In this document: piece by piece, positions 32,588-41,119 of the stretch
Layout of the letters: each line of letters begins with the position of its first letter
Numbering within the stretch: the stretch's first letter is position 1
Assembly (NCBI GenBank): GCA_963752225.1
Contig: CAVVXS010000007.1
Span: 62,001 to 126,000, forward strand
Length of the DNA stretch: 64,000 nucleotides
Source: JBBROS01 sp963752225
GTDB lineage: Bacteria > Pseudomonadota > Alphaproteobacteria > Acetobacterales > Acetobacteraceae
Direction: 5' to 3'
Notes under the pieces: model-generated
Database searches by the model: none
Told to the model about the DNA's origin: nothing
What the model saw: the letters and a program-made list of their open reading frames with translations, nothing else
Translations under genes and position numbers: made by a program

Positions 32588-34816
32588 TCAGTCCTGACTT
32601 ACGCGGTCTTGCCGTTTCGGGGGGGTAGCGGCGGCACTCGCCAAGGCCGGCCCGTGCAGGGCGGAGCCGCGGCCGGACAGCGACGGGTTGGTCATGAAGT
32701 AGTGGTGCGCCGAGACCGGCTTCGGCCCGGGCGCCACCCGGCGCCACGTGCCGTCGGCGCCGAGCTCCCACGACTGCAGCGTATCCTTCAGGTTGACGAC
32801 CATGATCTGGTCCAGCACCTGCTGATGGACGGTGCGGTTGTGGATCGGCACCAGCGTTTCGACCCGCCAGTCCATGTTGCGCGCCATCCAATCGGCGCTG
32901 CTGATGAAGACCTTGGCATGACGGTTCGGCAGCCGGTGGCCGTTGCCGAAGGCGTAGATGCGGGCGTGCTCGAGGAAGCGGCCGACGATGCTCTTGACCC
33001 GGATGTTCTCGGACAGGCCAGGCACGCCGGGACGCAGGCAGCAGATGCCGCGGATCACGCACTTGACGTGCACCCCCGCCCGCGACGCGCGATACAGGTG
33101 GTCGATCAGGGTGTCGTCCACCAGGCTGTTCATCTTGAGCCAGATCTGTCCGGGCCGGCCGGCCTCGGCATGCTCGATCTCCTCGTCGATCAGCGCATCG
33201 AGCGTGCTCCGGGTGGTGAGGGGGCTGAACGACAGGCTGTCCATCCGCTCGGGCTGGGCGTAGCCGGTCATGTAGTTGAACAGCCGGGCGGAGTCGCGGG
33301 TCAGGTCAGGGTCGCAGGTGAAGAAGCTGAGGTCGGTGTAGATGCGCGCCGTGATCGGATGGTAGTTGCCAGTGCCGAAATGCGCGTAGGACCGCATCAC
33401 CGGCCCTTCGCGGCGCACCACCAGGCTGAGCTTGGCGTGGGTTTTCTGCTCCACGAAGCCGAACACCACCTGCACCCCGGCCGCCTCCATCGAGCGGGCG
33501 AGGCGGATGTTGGCTTCCTCGTCGAACCGGGCGCGCAACTCCACCAGGGCGGTGACCGACTTGCCGGCCTCGGCCGCCTCGATCAACGCCTTGACGATCG
33601 GGCTGTCGCGGCTGGTTCGGTACAGGGTCTGCTTCACCGCGACCACGTTCGGGTCGGCGGCGGCCTGGCGCAGGAACTGCACCACCACGTCGAAGCTCTC
33701 GAACGGATGGTGGACGATGATGTCCTTGGCCCGGATGGCGGCAAAGCAGTCGCCGGCGAAGTCGCGGATCCGCTCGGGGAAGCGCGGCGTGTAGGGGGTG
33801 AACTGCAGGTCCGGCCGGTCGTCCACGATCATCTGCTTGAGGTCGGCGACGCCCAGGATGCCGTGCTGGATCACCACCTCCTCGCCGGCGATGTTCTTGT
33901 GCTCGACGTCCAACTCGTCGATCACCAGCGCGCGCAGGTCGTCCGGCATGGCGGCGTCGACGCTGAGGTGGATCGCGACCCCGCGGCGGCGGCGCTTCAG
34001 CGTCGCCTCGTAGGAGCGCACGAGGTCCTCGGCCTCTTCCTCGAACTCGACGCCGGTGTCGCGGATCAGCCGGAACATGCCCTGGCCGAGGATGTGGTAG
34101 CCGGGGAACAACCGGTGCAGGAACAAGGTGACGACGTCCTCGAGCAGGACGAAGCGGATCGTCGGCGGCGCGTTGGCGCCGGGCTTGGCGGGCTCGGCCG
34201 GCAGGCGGACGAAGCGCTCGATCAGCGCCGGCAGCGGGATCAGCGCCTGCATGCCCTGACCATCCACGTCGCGCTGCAGCTTGAGGACCTTGACCAGCCC
34301 CATGTTGGGGATGAACGGGAACGGATGCGCCGGGTCGATCGCAAGCGGCGTCAGCGCCGGGAACACGCGGTCCATGAACCAGACCTCGAGCCAGGCACGG
34401 GCCGAATCGGACAGCGCCATGAGTTCGCACAGCTCGATGCCGGCGTCGCGCAACTGGCCGCGCAGGTCGTGCCAGACCCGTTGCTGCTCGGCCATCAGCC
34501 GGGCGGCGCGGACCTGGATCTCGCCCAACTGCTGCGCCGGGGTGCGGCCATCGGCGCTGACCACCGCGAGCCCGGCCTTCGCCTGGCCGATCAGCCCGGC
34601 GACGCGGACGGAAAAGAACTCATCGAGGTTGGACGCCGAGATCGACACGAAGCGCAGCCGCTCCAGCAGCGGATGGCGCTCGTTCTCCGCCTCCTCGACG
34701 ACGCGGTGATTGAAGTCGAGCCAGGACAGCTCGCGGTTGACGAACCGATCCGGGTCGTCGAGGCCGATAACGGGCGCGGCGTGCAGCACGGGCTTCCTCC
34801 GGGACAGCGCGCGCAT
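32588..34816 (-). CDS. ppk: Polyphosphate kinase 1
   Basis: 742-aa membrane-associated kinase that polymerises ATP gamma-phosphate into polyphosphate. The N-terminal domain opens RFVNRELSWLDFNHRVVEEAENERHPLLERLRFVSISASNLDEFF. The catalytic region has the phospho-His in SYAHFGTGNYHPITARIYTDLSFFT and the second His in RHAKVFISSADWMARNMDWRVE. Length and motif order are standard for Ppk1. It lies three bases after hda and three before ppx, making the order AI-2E permease–hda–ppk–ppx. Confidence 0.96.
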   Translation of the reverse strand: MRALSRRKPVLHAAPVIGLDDPDRFVNRELSWLDFNHRVVEEAENERHPLLERLRFVSISASNLDEFFSVRVAGLIGQAKAGLAVVSADGRTPAQQLGEIQVRAARLMAEQQRVWHDLRGQLRDAGIELCELMALSDSARAWLEVWFMDRVFPALTPLAIDPAHPFPFIPNMGLVKVLKLQRDVDGQGMQALIPLPALIERFVRLPAEPAKPGANAPPTIRFVLLEDVVTLFLHRLFPGYHILGQGMFRLIRDTGVEFEEEAEDLVRSYEATLKRRRRGVAIHLSVDAAMPDDLRALVIDELDVEHKNIAGEEVVIQHGILGVADLKQMIVDDRPDLQFTPYTPRFPERIRDFAGDCFAAIRAKDIIVHHPFESFDVVVQFLRQAAADPNVVAVKQTLYRTSRDSPIVKALIEAAEAGKSVTALVELRARFDEEANIRLARSMEAAGVQVVFGFVEQKTHAKLSLVVRREGPVMRSYAHFGTGNYHPITARIYTDLSFFTCDPDLTRDSARLFNYMTGYAQPERMDSLSFSPLTTRSTLDALIDEEIEHAEAGRPGQIWLKMNSLVDDTLIDHLYRASRAGVHVKCVIRGICCLRPGVPGLSENIRVKSIVGRFLEHARIYAFGNGHRLPNRHAKVFISSADWMARNMDWRVETLVPIHNRTVHQQVLDQIMVVNLKDTLQSWELGADGTWRRVAPGPKPVSAHHYFMTNPSLSGRGSALHGPALASAAATPPKRQDRVSQD

Positions 34817-34819
34817 GGT

Positions 34820-35521
34820 CTAGCCCGGTCCCGGGGTGGCTGGGGAGCGGACCGGCTCGTTTGCCGCGAGATTGTCATCGAGTGCCAAGACGGTCCTCGC
34901 CAGGTTGCGGGTGATGGCGCGCCCGGCGGTCAGCGCGGCAGCGTCGAGCTGGGCGACGGCGTCGCGGATCGCGGCGGGCGTGCGGGGCAGACGCGCGAGC
35001 AGCCAGCTCTGCACGGGCTCGGCGACCCGGATCTGCCGCTCGGCCAGCAGGCGCCCGAGCAGCAGCGCCAGGAAGGCGTCGTCGGCCGGGTCGATGCGCA
35101 CGGCGGCGGTGGCGCGCAGCCGGCTGGCCAAGTCGGGCAGGCGGACCGGCAGCCGCCCGGGCGCCACGCGGGCGACCAGCAGCACGGGCTGCCCGGTCCC
35201 GGTCGCCGCGTTCAGCAGGTGCAGCAGCGCCGGCTCGTCCGGAACGGCGTCGATGGCGTCGATCGCGACCGGGCAGCTCGGCCACGGGTCGGCCGGTGCG
35301 GACGGCAGCACCACGCCGCCGTGCCGCGCCGCCCAAACATGGGCGAGGTGGGACTTGCCGCTGCCCGGCTCGCCCCACAGCGCCAGCCGGCCGGACGGCC
35401 AGTCCCGGCTCGCGTCCAGCCAGGCGCACGCCTCGCTTTGCGCCGCATTCGGCAGCAGCTCCGCGGCGGCGAAGACGGGGGCGCGCGCGAACCGCAACGC
35501 GAGCTGGGCGGCGGCGGTCAC
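34820..35521 (-). CDS. hdaA: HdaA/DnaA-related AAA+ regulator of replication initiation
   Basis: 233-aa short DnaA-like AAA+ protein without the DnaA DNA-binding domain. Hda proteins bind the beta clamp and stimulate ATP hydrolysis by DnaA. I chose GTG 35521 as start. It places a clamp-binding-like QLALRF at residues 6-11 and avoids the 35-base overlap with the upstream gene that the ATG at 35569 would cause. Walker A is WGEPGSGKSHLAH, the Walker B region is VAIDAIDAVPDE, and sensor 1/Arg-finger-like PDLASRLRATA follows. Next to polyphosphate genes, as commonly seen in alphaproteobacteria. Confidence 0.82.
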   Translation of the reverse strand: MTAAAQLALRFARAPVFAAAELLPNAAQSEACAWLDASRDWPSGRLALWGEPGSGKSHLAHVWAARHGGVVLPSAPADPWPSCPVAIDAIDAVPDEPALLHLLNAATGTGQPVLLVARVAPGRLPVRLPDLASRLRATAAVRIDPADDAFLALLLGRLLAERQIRVAEPVQSWLLARLPRTPAAIRDAVAQLDAAALTAGRAITRNLARTVLALDDNLAANEPVRSPATPGPG

Positions 35522-35534
35522 GGCGGCGGCGCCC

Positions 35535-36656
35535 TCATTGGCCGGGTGGCGGATCGAGATACAAGGCACTGACGAGGTAGCGACGCAGCCAGAACCGCGC
35601 CAGCACGCCGATCGCAGCTGCGACCGGCACGGCCATCAGCACGCCGAGGAAGCCGAACGCGGCGCCGCCGGCGAACAGGGCGAAAATGACCCATACGGCG
35701 TGCAGTTCGACCCGGTCGCCGAGGAAGCGCGGGTAGATCACATAACCCTCGAGCAGCTGCCCAGCCAGGAACACGCCGGCCACCACCGCCACCCCCTGCC
35801 AGTGGAACTGCGCCAGCGCGAGGCCGATGCTGGCCACCATGCCGGTGATGCTGCCGACATACGGGATGAACGACAGCAGCCCCGACGTGATGCCGACGAT
35901 CAGCCCGAGGTCGAGCCCGACCAGCGACAAGGCAAAGGCGTAGAACCCGGCCAGCACCAAGCAGCACAAGGCCTGGCCGCGTACCCAGGCGGACAGGATC
36001 CGGTCCACCTCGCGCGCCTGCGCCCGGAGCACGCCGGCGTAACGGCGCGGCAGCCAGCTATCGACCCGCGCCACGGCCCGGCGCCAATCGCGCAGCAGAT
36101 AGAAGCCGACCACCGGCGTCACCACCACCAATGAGACGACGTTGAACAGCGCAAAGCCGCCGCCCACCACGCGGGTCAAGGCGGACGCCAGGAACGACAG
36201 CATCGACCCGGCCTGGTTGCCGATCAGGTCGCGCAGCTTGCCGTCCACGTATTCGGGGCCGAACGTTTCCTGCATGCGGGCGACCAGGTCGCCGGCCCAG
36301 ACATAGATCGCCCCGGCATAGGTTGGCGCCCGCGAGATCAGCAGGCCGAGCTGCGCCACCAGCAACGGATACAGCAGCAAGGCGAACATCAGGCAGGCAG
36401 CCAGCAGTGCGACGATCATCACCATCGCCGCGGCGCCGCGCGGCAGCCCGGCCCGGGTCAGCCGAGTGGTCGGCGGATCGAGGAAATAGGCGATGCCCGC
36501 CGCTGCCACGAACGGCAGCAGGATCGACGAGAAGAAGTACAGCACCACGACGATGGTGCCGGCCAGCCCGATCAGCAGGCCGAGACGCTGGCCGCGGGTC
36601 GCGCCCGGCGGCTCGGATTGCGGCGTCAACTCCGAACGCAGTCCCGTGTCAGGCAT
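35535..36656 (-). CDS. AI-2E family (PerM-type) transporter
   Basis: 373-aa inner-membrane protein of the AI-2E/UPF0118 family, some members of which export autoinducer-2 or act as ion antiporters. About eight helices: an N-terminal pair (LGLLIGLAGTIVVVLYFFSSILLPFVAAAGIAYFLDPPTTRL), a soluble middle region, then VVTPVVGFYLLRDWRR, LSFIPYVGSITG and VIYPRFLGDRVELHAVWVIFALFAGGAAFGFLGVLMAVPVAAAIGVL, all typical. Start ATG 36656 follows CGGGGGCGC; ATG 36716 would add a Pro-rich leader. It heads the hdaA–ppk–ppx operon. Substrate unknown. Confidence 0.88.
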   Translation of the reverse strand: MPDTGLRSELTPQSEPPGATRGQRLGLLIGLAGTIVVVLYFFSSILLPFVAAAGIAYFLDPPTTRLTRAGLPRGAAAMVMIVALLAACLMFALLLYPLLVAQLGLLISRAPTYAGAIYVWAGDLVARMQETFGPEYVDGKLRDLIGNQAGSMLSFLASALTRVVGGGFALFNVVSLVVVTPVVGFYLLRDWRRAVARVDSWLPRRYAGVLRAQAREVDRILSAWVRGQALCCLVLAGFYAFALSLVGLDLGLIVGITSGLLSFIPYVGSITGMVASIGLALAQFHWQGVAVVAGVFLAGQLLEGYVIYPRFLGDRVELHAVWVIFALFAGGAAFGFLGVLMAVPVAAAIGVLARFWLRRYLVSALYLDPPPGQ

Positions 36657-36792
36657 GCGCCCCCGAGGCGGCCGCGGGCCGAGCGCGGGCGGGCGTTGCT
36701 CCGGCTCCGCCGCCATGGTTGTGTCCGCGGGACAGGTCCGGACGTCGCATCCGGACAGCATAGCCGATCGGCCCGCATCCGAGGAACCGCTT

Positions 36793-37857
36793 ATGACGAG
36801 CCCCGACCAGAACGGCATCACGTATCGGACGGCCGGCGTCGACATCGAGGCCGGCGACGCCCTGGTGGAGCGGATCAAGCCGCTGGCGAAGGCGACGGCG
36901 CGCGCCGGCGTGATGGGCGGCCTCGGGGGCTTTGGGGCGTTGTTCGACCTTCGCGCGGCCGGGTTCCGCGACCCGGTGCTGGTGAGCACCACGGACGGCG
37001 TCGGCACCAAGCTGCGCGTCGCGATCGACACCGGTCGGCATGACACGGTCGGCATCGACTTGGTGGCGATGTGCGTCAACGACCTGGTGGTGCAGGGCGC
37101 CGAGCCGTTGTTCTTCTTAGATTATTTCGCCAGCGGCGCGCTTGCGGTCGAGCAGGCCGCGGCGGTGGTTGCCGGCATCGCCGCCGGCTGCAAGCAGGCC
37201 GGATGCGCGCTGGTCGGCGGCGAGACCGCCGAGATGCCGGGCATGTATGCGGCCGGCGACTACGACCTGGCCGGCTTCAGCGTCGGCGCCGCCGAGCGGG
37301 ATGCGCTGCTGCCCGGCGCGGTGCAGCCCGGCGACACCGTGCTCGCCCTGCCGAGCAGCGGCGTACACAGCAACGGCTACTCGCTGGTGCGCCGGGTGAT
37401 GGAGGTCGCGGGCGCCCGGTGGGACGACAAGGCGCCGTTCGCGGCCGGGCAAAGCTTCGCCGACGTGCTGATGGCGCCGACCCGGATCTACGTGCGGCCG
37501 GTGCTGTCGCTGCACCGGGCCGGGCTGCTGCTCGCGGCGGCGCACATCACCGGAGGCGGCCTGCCGGGCAACGTGCCGCGGGTGCTGCCGCCGGGGCTGG
37601 CGGCCGAGCTGGACGCGTCGAATTGGACGCTGCCACCGGTGTTCCGCTGGCTGGCGCGCAGCGGCGGGGTTGCGGCCGCGGAGATGCTGCGGGTGTTCAA
37701 CTGCGGCGTCGGCATGGTGCTGGTCGTGCGCGACGCCGCGGCGGCGCAGGCGCATTTGCTGGCCGAAGGGGAGCAGGCGGTGGCGATCGGCCGCATCGTC
37801 GAAACCACCGGCGCGGCAGCGGCGCGGGTCGCGACACCTTCCGGCTGGCTCGATTGA
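36793..37857 (+). CDS. purM: Phosphoribosylformylglycinamidine cyclo-ligase
   Basis: Fifth step of purine synthesis: ATP-dependent closure of FGAM to AIR; 354 aa. Motifs: TYRTAGVDIEAGDALV, GGLGGFGALFDL, LVSTTDGVGTKLRVA, GIDLVAMCVNDLVVQGAEPLFFLDYFA, GGETAEMPGMY, LPSSGVHSNGYSLVRR and AHITGGGLPGNVPRVLP. GAGGAA precedes the ATG by seven bases. The stop overlaps the start of purN. Divergent from the AI-2E gene; purM–purN pairs beside hda–ppk are a familiar alphaproteobacterial arrangement. Confidence 0.96.
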   Translation: MTSPDQNGITYRTAGVDIEAGDALVERIKPLAKATARAGVMGGLGGFGALFDLRAAGFRDPVLVSTTDGVGTKLRVAIDTGRHDTVGIDLVAMCVNDLVVQGAEPLFFLDYFASGALAVEQAAAVVAGIAAGCKQAGCALVGGETAEMPGMYAAGDYDLAGFSVGAAERDALLPGAVQPGDTVLALPSSGVHSNGYSLVRRVMEVAGARWDDKAPFAAGQSFADVLMAPTRIYVRPVLSLHRAGLLLAAAHITGGGLPGNVPRVLPPGLAAELDASNWTLPPVFRWLARSGGVAAAEMLRVFNCGVGMVLVVRDAAAAQAHLLAEGEQAVAIGRIVETTGAAAARVATPSGWLD

Positions 37858-38504
37858 CCCGCACGGCCGTCCTGATCAGCGGGCGGGGCAGCAACATGGA
37901 GGCGCTGCTGCGGGCGGCGGCGGCCCCGGACTACCCCGCCAGGATGGCCGTGGTGATCGCGAACCGGCCGGATGCGGCGGGGCTCGGCATCGCCGCCTCG
38001 CTCGGGGGGGCGGCGTTGTGCATCGACCACCGGCCGTTCGGCCGCGACCGGGCCGCGCATGAACGGGCGATTCAAGCCGAGCTCGAAGCGCGCGAGATCG
38101 AGCTCGTGTGCCTGGCCGGCTATATGCGGCTGCTGACCCCGTTCCTGGTCGACGCCTGGGCCGGACGGATGCTGAACATCCACCCGAGCCTGCTGCCGGC
38201 GTTCCCCGGGCTCGACACCCATGCGCGGGCGCTCGCGGCGGGCGTGGCGCTGCACGGCTGCACGGTGCACCAGGTCACGCAGGTGATGGACGAGGGCCCG
38301 ATCCTGGCGCAGGCGGCGGTCCCGGTGCTGCCCGGCGATACGGAGGCGGTCTTGGCGGCGCGGGTGTTGGCGCAGGAGCACGCGCTATACCCGCTTGCTG
38401 TGCGGGCCTTCCTGGGCGGCCCGGTGCCGCGCCCGGCGGCGGACGCGGCGCTCGCCAACCCCGGCGAGGAGCCCCGCCACGGCGGCGTCGACCCGGGCCG
38501 ATGA
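37854..38504 (+). CDS. purN: Phosphoribosylglycinamide formyltransferase
   Basis: Third step of purine synthesis: transfers formyl from 10-formyl-THF to GAR; 216 aa. Motifs: VLISGRGSNMEALLRA, LVCLAGYMRLL (formyl-folate pocket), NIHPSLLPAFPGLDTHARAL with the catalytic Asn/His, and HGCTVHQVTQVMDEGPILAQAAVPV ending in the catalytic Asp. The start is a TTG that overlaps the purM stop (TTGA); no ATG or GTG is available in frame before the conserved region, so translation likely depends on coupling. Confidence 0.94.
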   Translation: MTRTAVLISGRGSNMEALLRAAAAPDYPARMAVVIANRPDAAGLGIAASLGGAALCIDHRPFGRDRAAHERAIQAELEAREIELVCLAGYMRLLTPFLVDAWAGRMLNIHPSLLPAFPGLDTHARALAAGVALHGCTVHQVTQVMDEGPILAQAAVPVLPGDTEAVLAARVLAQEHALYPLAVRAFLGGPVPRPAADAALANPGEEPRHGGVDPGR

Positions 38505-38531
38505 ACCGGTTCGCCGGGTCAGGGCCGGTTC
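38503..38531. terminator. Possible convergent terminator hairpin
   Basis: GAACCGG and CCGGTTC form seven-base arms around a 15-base loop between the ends of purN (+) and the molybdopterin oxidoreductase gene (-). The left arm is itself part of a small palindrome. Position suits a shared terminator; no T-run is present. Confidence 0.35.
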
Positions 38532-38532
38532 G

Positions 38533-39264
38533 TCAGATCCCGGCGTACCACTGGTAGCTGTCGAGGTTGTTGCCGTAGCCGTTGCGGAAGTTGTCCAGCC
38601 GGTCCACCGCCTCGATCCGCGTCAGGTATTTCGACGATTTGTAGCCGAGCTGCCGCTCGACCCGCAGCCGCAGCGGCGCCCCGTGGGCGATGCTCAGCGT
38701 GTCCCCGTTCATGCCGTAGGCGAGGATCGTCTGCGGGTGCAGGCCGTCGGCCAGGTCGATCGAATCCCACCAGCCGTCGGCGCAATCGAACACGATGTAG
38801 CGTGCCCGGTCGCTGAGCTGCGCGGCTTGCAGCACGCGGGACAGCGGCACGCCGGTCCATTCGCCGATCGCCATCCAGCCTTCGACGCATTGGTGGCGGG
38901 TGATCTGGGTCCGCACCGGCATGCTGTGCAGATCGGCCAGCGACAGCGAAAGCTCCTGCCCGACCAGGCCGGTCACGCTCAGCCGCCAGTCGGCAAAGCC
39001 GTTCACGCGTTGCGCCCGATGCGTGGCGTCCTCGGGGTCGGTGGTGTTCAGCGTGGGGAAGTGCTCGCTGATGGCGGAGCGCGGGTATTCCTGCACCAGG
39101 CCGGTGCCCGGCAGCAGGAGGCGATGCAGCCTGTAGGTCAGCATATCGACGGCCGAGAATGCCCGGCTCAACGGCTCGTGCCAGGCGGGCTGGTTGCACC
39201 CGGACAGCAGCGCGGCGGCAGGCGCCAGGGTCAGCAGGCCGCGGCGGCGGAGATGGACCGTCAC
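38533..39264 (-). CDS. Molybdopterin-dependent oxidoreductase, predicted Tat lipoprotein
   Basis: 243-aa protein of the sulfite-oxidase/MsrP (YedY) Mo-cofactor fold. The N-terminus RRRGLLTLAPAAALLSGC combines an Arg-rich Tat-like start with a lipobox whose Cys is residue 23, so it is probably membrane-anchored in the periplasm. The Mo ligand is Cys126 in RHQCVEGWMAIGEWTGVPL. Other marks are VFDCADGWWDSIDLAD, APLRLRVERQLGYKSSKYLTRIE and the terminal YGNNLDSYQWYAGI. The start is a GTG overlapping the stop of the cytochrome b gene (GTGA), which should supply electrons. Native substrate unknown; methionine-sulfoxide reductase is possible but not shown. Confidence 0.87.
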   Translation of the reverse strand: MTVHLRRRGLLTLAPAAALLSGCNQPAWHEPLSRAFSAVDMLTYRLHRLLLPGTGLVQEYPRSAISEHFPTLNTTDPEDATHRAQRVNGFADWRLSVTGLVGQELSLSLADLHSMPVRTQITRHQCVEGWMAIGEWTGVPLSRVLQAAQLSDRARYIVFDCADGWWDSIDLADGLHPQTILAYGMNGDTLSIAHGAPLRLRVERQLGYKSSKYLTRIEAVDRLDNFRNGYGNNLDSYQWYAGI

Positions 39265-39848
39265 GGCACGGCTCCGAGTGACAAGCGGCGCGTCGTCATG
39301 CTCGCCAAATGCTGGCGCGAGCGGAGTGCCAGCAGGATGTGGCCGACGGTGAACAGCAGGATGACGACCGCCAGGACGAAGTGCACGGTGCGCGCGGCCG
39401 CGGGGCCGCCGAACAAGCCCGGCAGTCCGGGATAATCGGCCACGATGGACGGCGACATGGTCAGGCCGCTCAGCACCACGAGCGGAAGCAAGACCAGGAG
39501 CAGGCCCGTATAGGCCAGCCGTTGCATGCCGGAATAGATGCCGCCTTGCGTGCGCGACTGCAGCAGGACGCGCTTGAGGCGACCGCTGCCCAAGCCACCC
39601 AGCAACCACAGCATCCCATTGCCGACCAGCAGCAAGGCGCACAGGAGGTGGATGGAGCGGCCGCGCCCCAGGAGGAACTTGGTCATCGGCAGCGGCAGCT
39701 GCACGGCCGAATCGAGATGCGAGCCGAAGTGGCCCCAATGCAGGCGGGGATAGGACAACAGGATCATTCCGCCGCTGGCGAGGAGCAAAAGCAGTGCCGC
39801 CGCCTGAACCGCATGACTCAGACGGACCCACCGACTGTGATAGTGCAG
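39261..39848 (-). CDS. Cytochrome b561-type membrane protein, probable CTG start
   Basis: 195-aa di-heme-type membrane cytochrome with four to five helices. Candidate heme His residues lie in RLSHAVQ, WGHFGSH, SIHLLCALLL, VHFVLAVV and VGHILLAL. The reading frame between the upstream TGA and a TTG at 39788 holds no ATG, GTG or TTG. Yet the first helix (HAVQAAALLLLLASG) and its His clearly begin before 39788. A CTG at 39848, five bases after GGGAGG, gives a normal N-terminus (LHYHSRWVRLSHAVQ). It is translationally coupled to the molybdopterin oxidoreductase and is its likely electron donor, similar in idea to MsrQ–MsrP. Confidence 0.75.
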   Translation of the reverse strand: MHYHSRWVRLSHAVQAAALLLLLASGGMILLSYPRLHWGHFGSHLDSAVQLPLPMTKFLLGRGRSIHLLCALLLVGNGMLWLLGGLGSGRLKRVLLQSRTQGGIYSGMQRLAYTGLLLVLLPLVVLSGLTMSPSIVADYPGLPGLFGGPAAARTVHFVLAVVILLFTVGHILLALRSRQHLASMTTRRLSLGAVP

Positions 39849-40080
39849 CCTCGCCTCCCGTAGGTTTCAGTTAACAAAGCGTGCCAATTCGTATACAACC
39901 GGTAATGTAATATGAAAATATCTGTTTCGACAAGCGAGGGCGCGCTGGGGGCGGTGCACCGCTTCGGCCGACTTGCGGCGGTTGCATCGGAGACGACGGC
40001 CACTCGACGCTGGTCAAGACGACAACCCGTTGGCACACCGCTTGCTTTGATCGGGACGAACTGATCCGGAGGACGCCGTC

Positions 40081-41037
40081 ATGCGCCTTGGCCGCCGCGC
40101 CACCCTCGTTGCCGGCTTGACCGTCCCGGTCCTGGCTACGCCGTTCCTGGCCCGGCGTGCGCGGGCGGACACGGTGGTCCGCATGGGCACGTTGAAGCTG
40201 ATCCACGCCATCACGCCCTACTTCTACGAGCGCTTCGTGCCGGACGGAATGCGGGTCGAGGTGATCGCGTTCGAAAGCCCGACCGACGGCAAGGCCGCCG
40301 TGGTGACCAAGTCGATCGATTTCGGCACTTTCGGCATCGCCGCCTCGATCCAAGGCGCGGCAGCGCGCGAGCCGCTCGCGGTGGTGGGATCGGTGTGCAA
40401 CAAGGGCATGGCGGTCGTGGCGCGCAAGGACTCCGACATCAACGGCCTGCACGATCTGAAGGGCCGCCGGGTCGCGATTTGGCCCGGCTCGACCCAGGAA
40501 GTGTTCATCTACGACCGCTTGCGTATGGAAGGGATGGCAGCGCGCGACATCACCGCGGTGCGGGTCAGCTTCAGCGAGATGCACGCGGCGCTGGCCCGCG
40601 GCGACGTGGACGCCTATGTTGGCGCCGAGCCGGCCCCGGGCATCTCCATCAGCACCGGCGTCGGCAAGATCGTCGAATACCCGTACTCGACGCCGATGGG
40701 CAGCCTGAACCAGATCCTGGCGACCCACCACGACACGGTCGCGTCCAAGCCCGAGCTCGTGCGGACGATGGTGCTGCTGCAGCGGAAGGCGGCGGAGTTC
40801 GCGACGGCGAACCCGGACGAGATGATCGCGATGACGGTGGCCAAGCTCGGCCAGAAGCGCGAGGCCATCGCGATTTCTCTTCCCAACGTCGAACTGAACT
40901 GGCGGATGACGCCGGAGATGATCGGGCAGTGCAAGGCGTACGCGGAGCACATGCTGGAAGCCAAGCAGATCCGGGCGCTGCCCGATTTTGCATTCCTCGA
41001 TCCGCGCTTCTCGGACGAGGTGGCGCAGTCTGCGTAA
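40081..41037 (+). CDS. ABC transporter substrate-binding protein, NMT1/SsuA-like
   Basis: 318-aa periplasmic receptor of the nitrate/sulfonate/taurine/pyrimidine-precursor class. The signal peptide carries GRRATLVAGLTVPVLATPFLARRARA. The fold shows GTLKLIHAITPYFYERF, KSIDFGTFGIAASIQGAA, LHDLKGRRVAIWPGSTQEVFI and DVDAYVGAEPAPGISI. GGAGG lies ten bases before the ATG. It is the first gene of a complete three-gene importer with permease and ATPase downstream. The region before it (39849-40080) is AT-rich and probably holds promoters for this gene and the divergent cytochrome b gene. Ligand not deducible. Confidence 0.9.
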   Translation: MRLGRRATLVAGLTVPVLATPFLARRARADTVVRMGTLKLIHAITPYFYERFVPDGMRVEVIAFESPTDGKAAVVTKSIDFGTFGIAASIQGAAAREPLAVVGSVCNKGMAVVARKDSDINGLHDLKGRRVAIWPGSTQEVFIYDRLRMEGMAARDITAVRVSFSEMHAALARGDVDAYVGAEPAPGISISTGVGKIVEYPYSTPMGSLNQILATHHDTVASKPELVRTMVLLQRKAAEFATANPDEMIAMTVAKLGQKREAIAISLPNVELNWRMTPEMIGQCKAYAEHMLEAKQIRALPDFAFLDPRFSDEVAQSA

Positions 41038-41076
41038 GGTCGGCGGGTCCGGGGCCTTGAGCCTCAGCGAATCGAG

Positions 41077-41100
41077 GGCGGAGCGGTCAAAGGCTCCGCC
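41077..41100. repeat. Palindromic repeat between receptor and permease genes
   Basis: GGCGGAGC and GCTCCGCC form eight-base arms around GGTCAAAG. It resembles the CAAAGGC hairpins of the dispersed family and fills the 82-base gap between the receptor stop and the permease start. Such a stem can protect the upstream receptor mRNA and give more receptor than permease; this is inference. Confidence 0.6.
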
Positions 41101-41119
41101 TGCCGGAGTGGCACGTGGA

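Noticed and set aside
31145..35572. 1475-codon open frame on the + strand
   Set aside because: It lies antisense to ppx, ppk and hdaA, has the His/Arg/Gln-rich composition of a mirror frame in GC-rich DNA, and shows no family motif.
39876..39891. Sigma-54-like TTGGCACG (minus strand) upstream of the cytochrome b gene
   Set aside because: The -12 TTGC element is missing at the required spacing.
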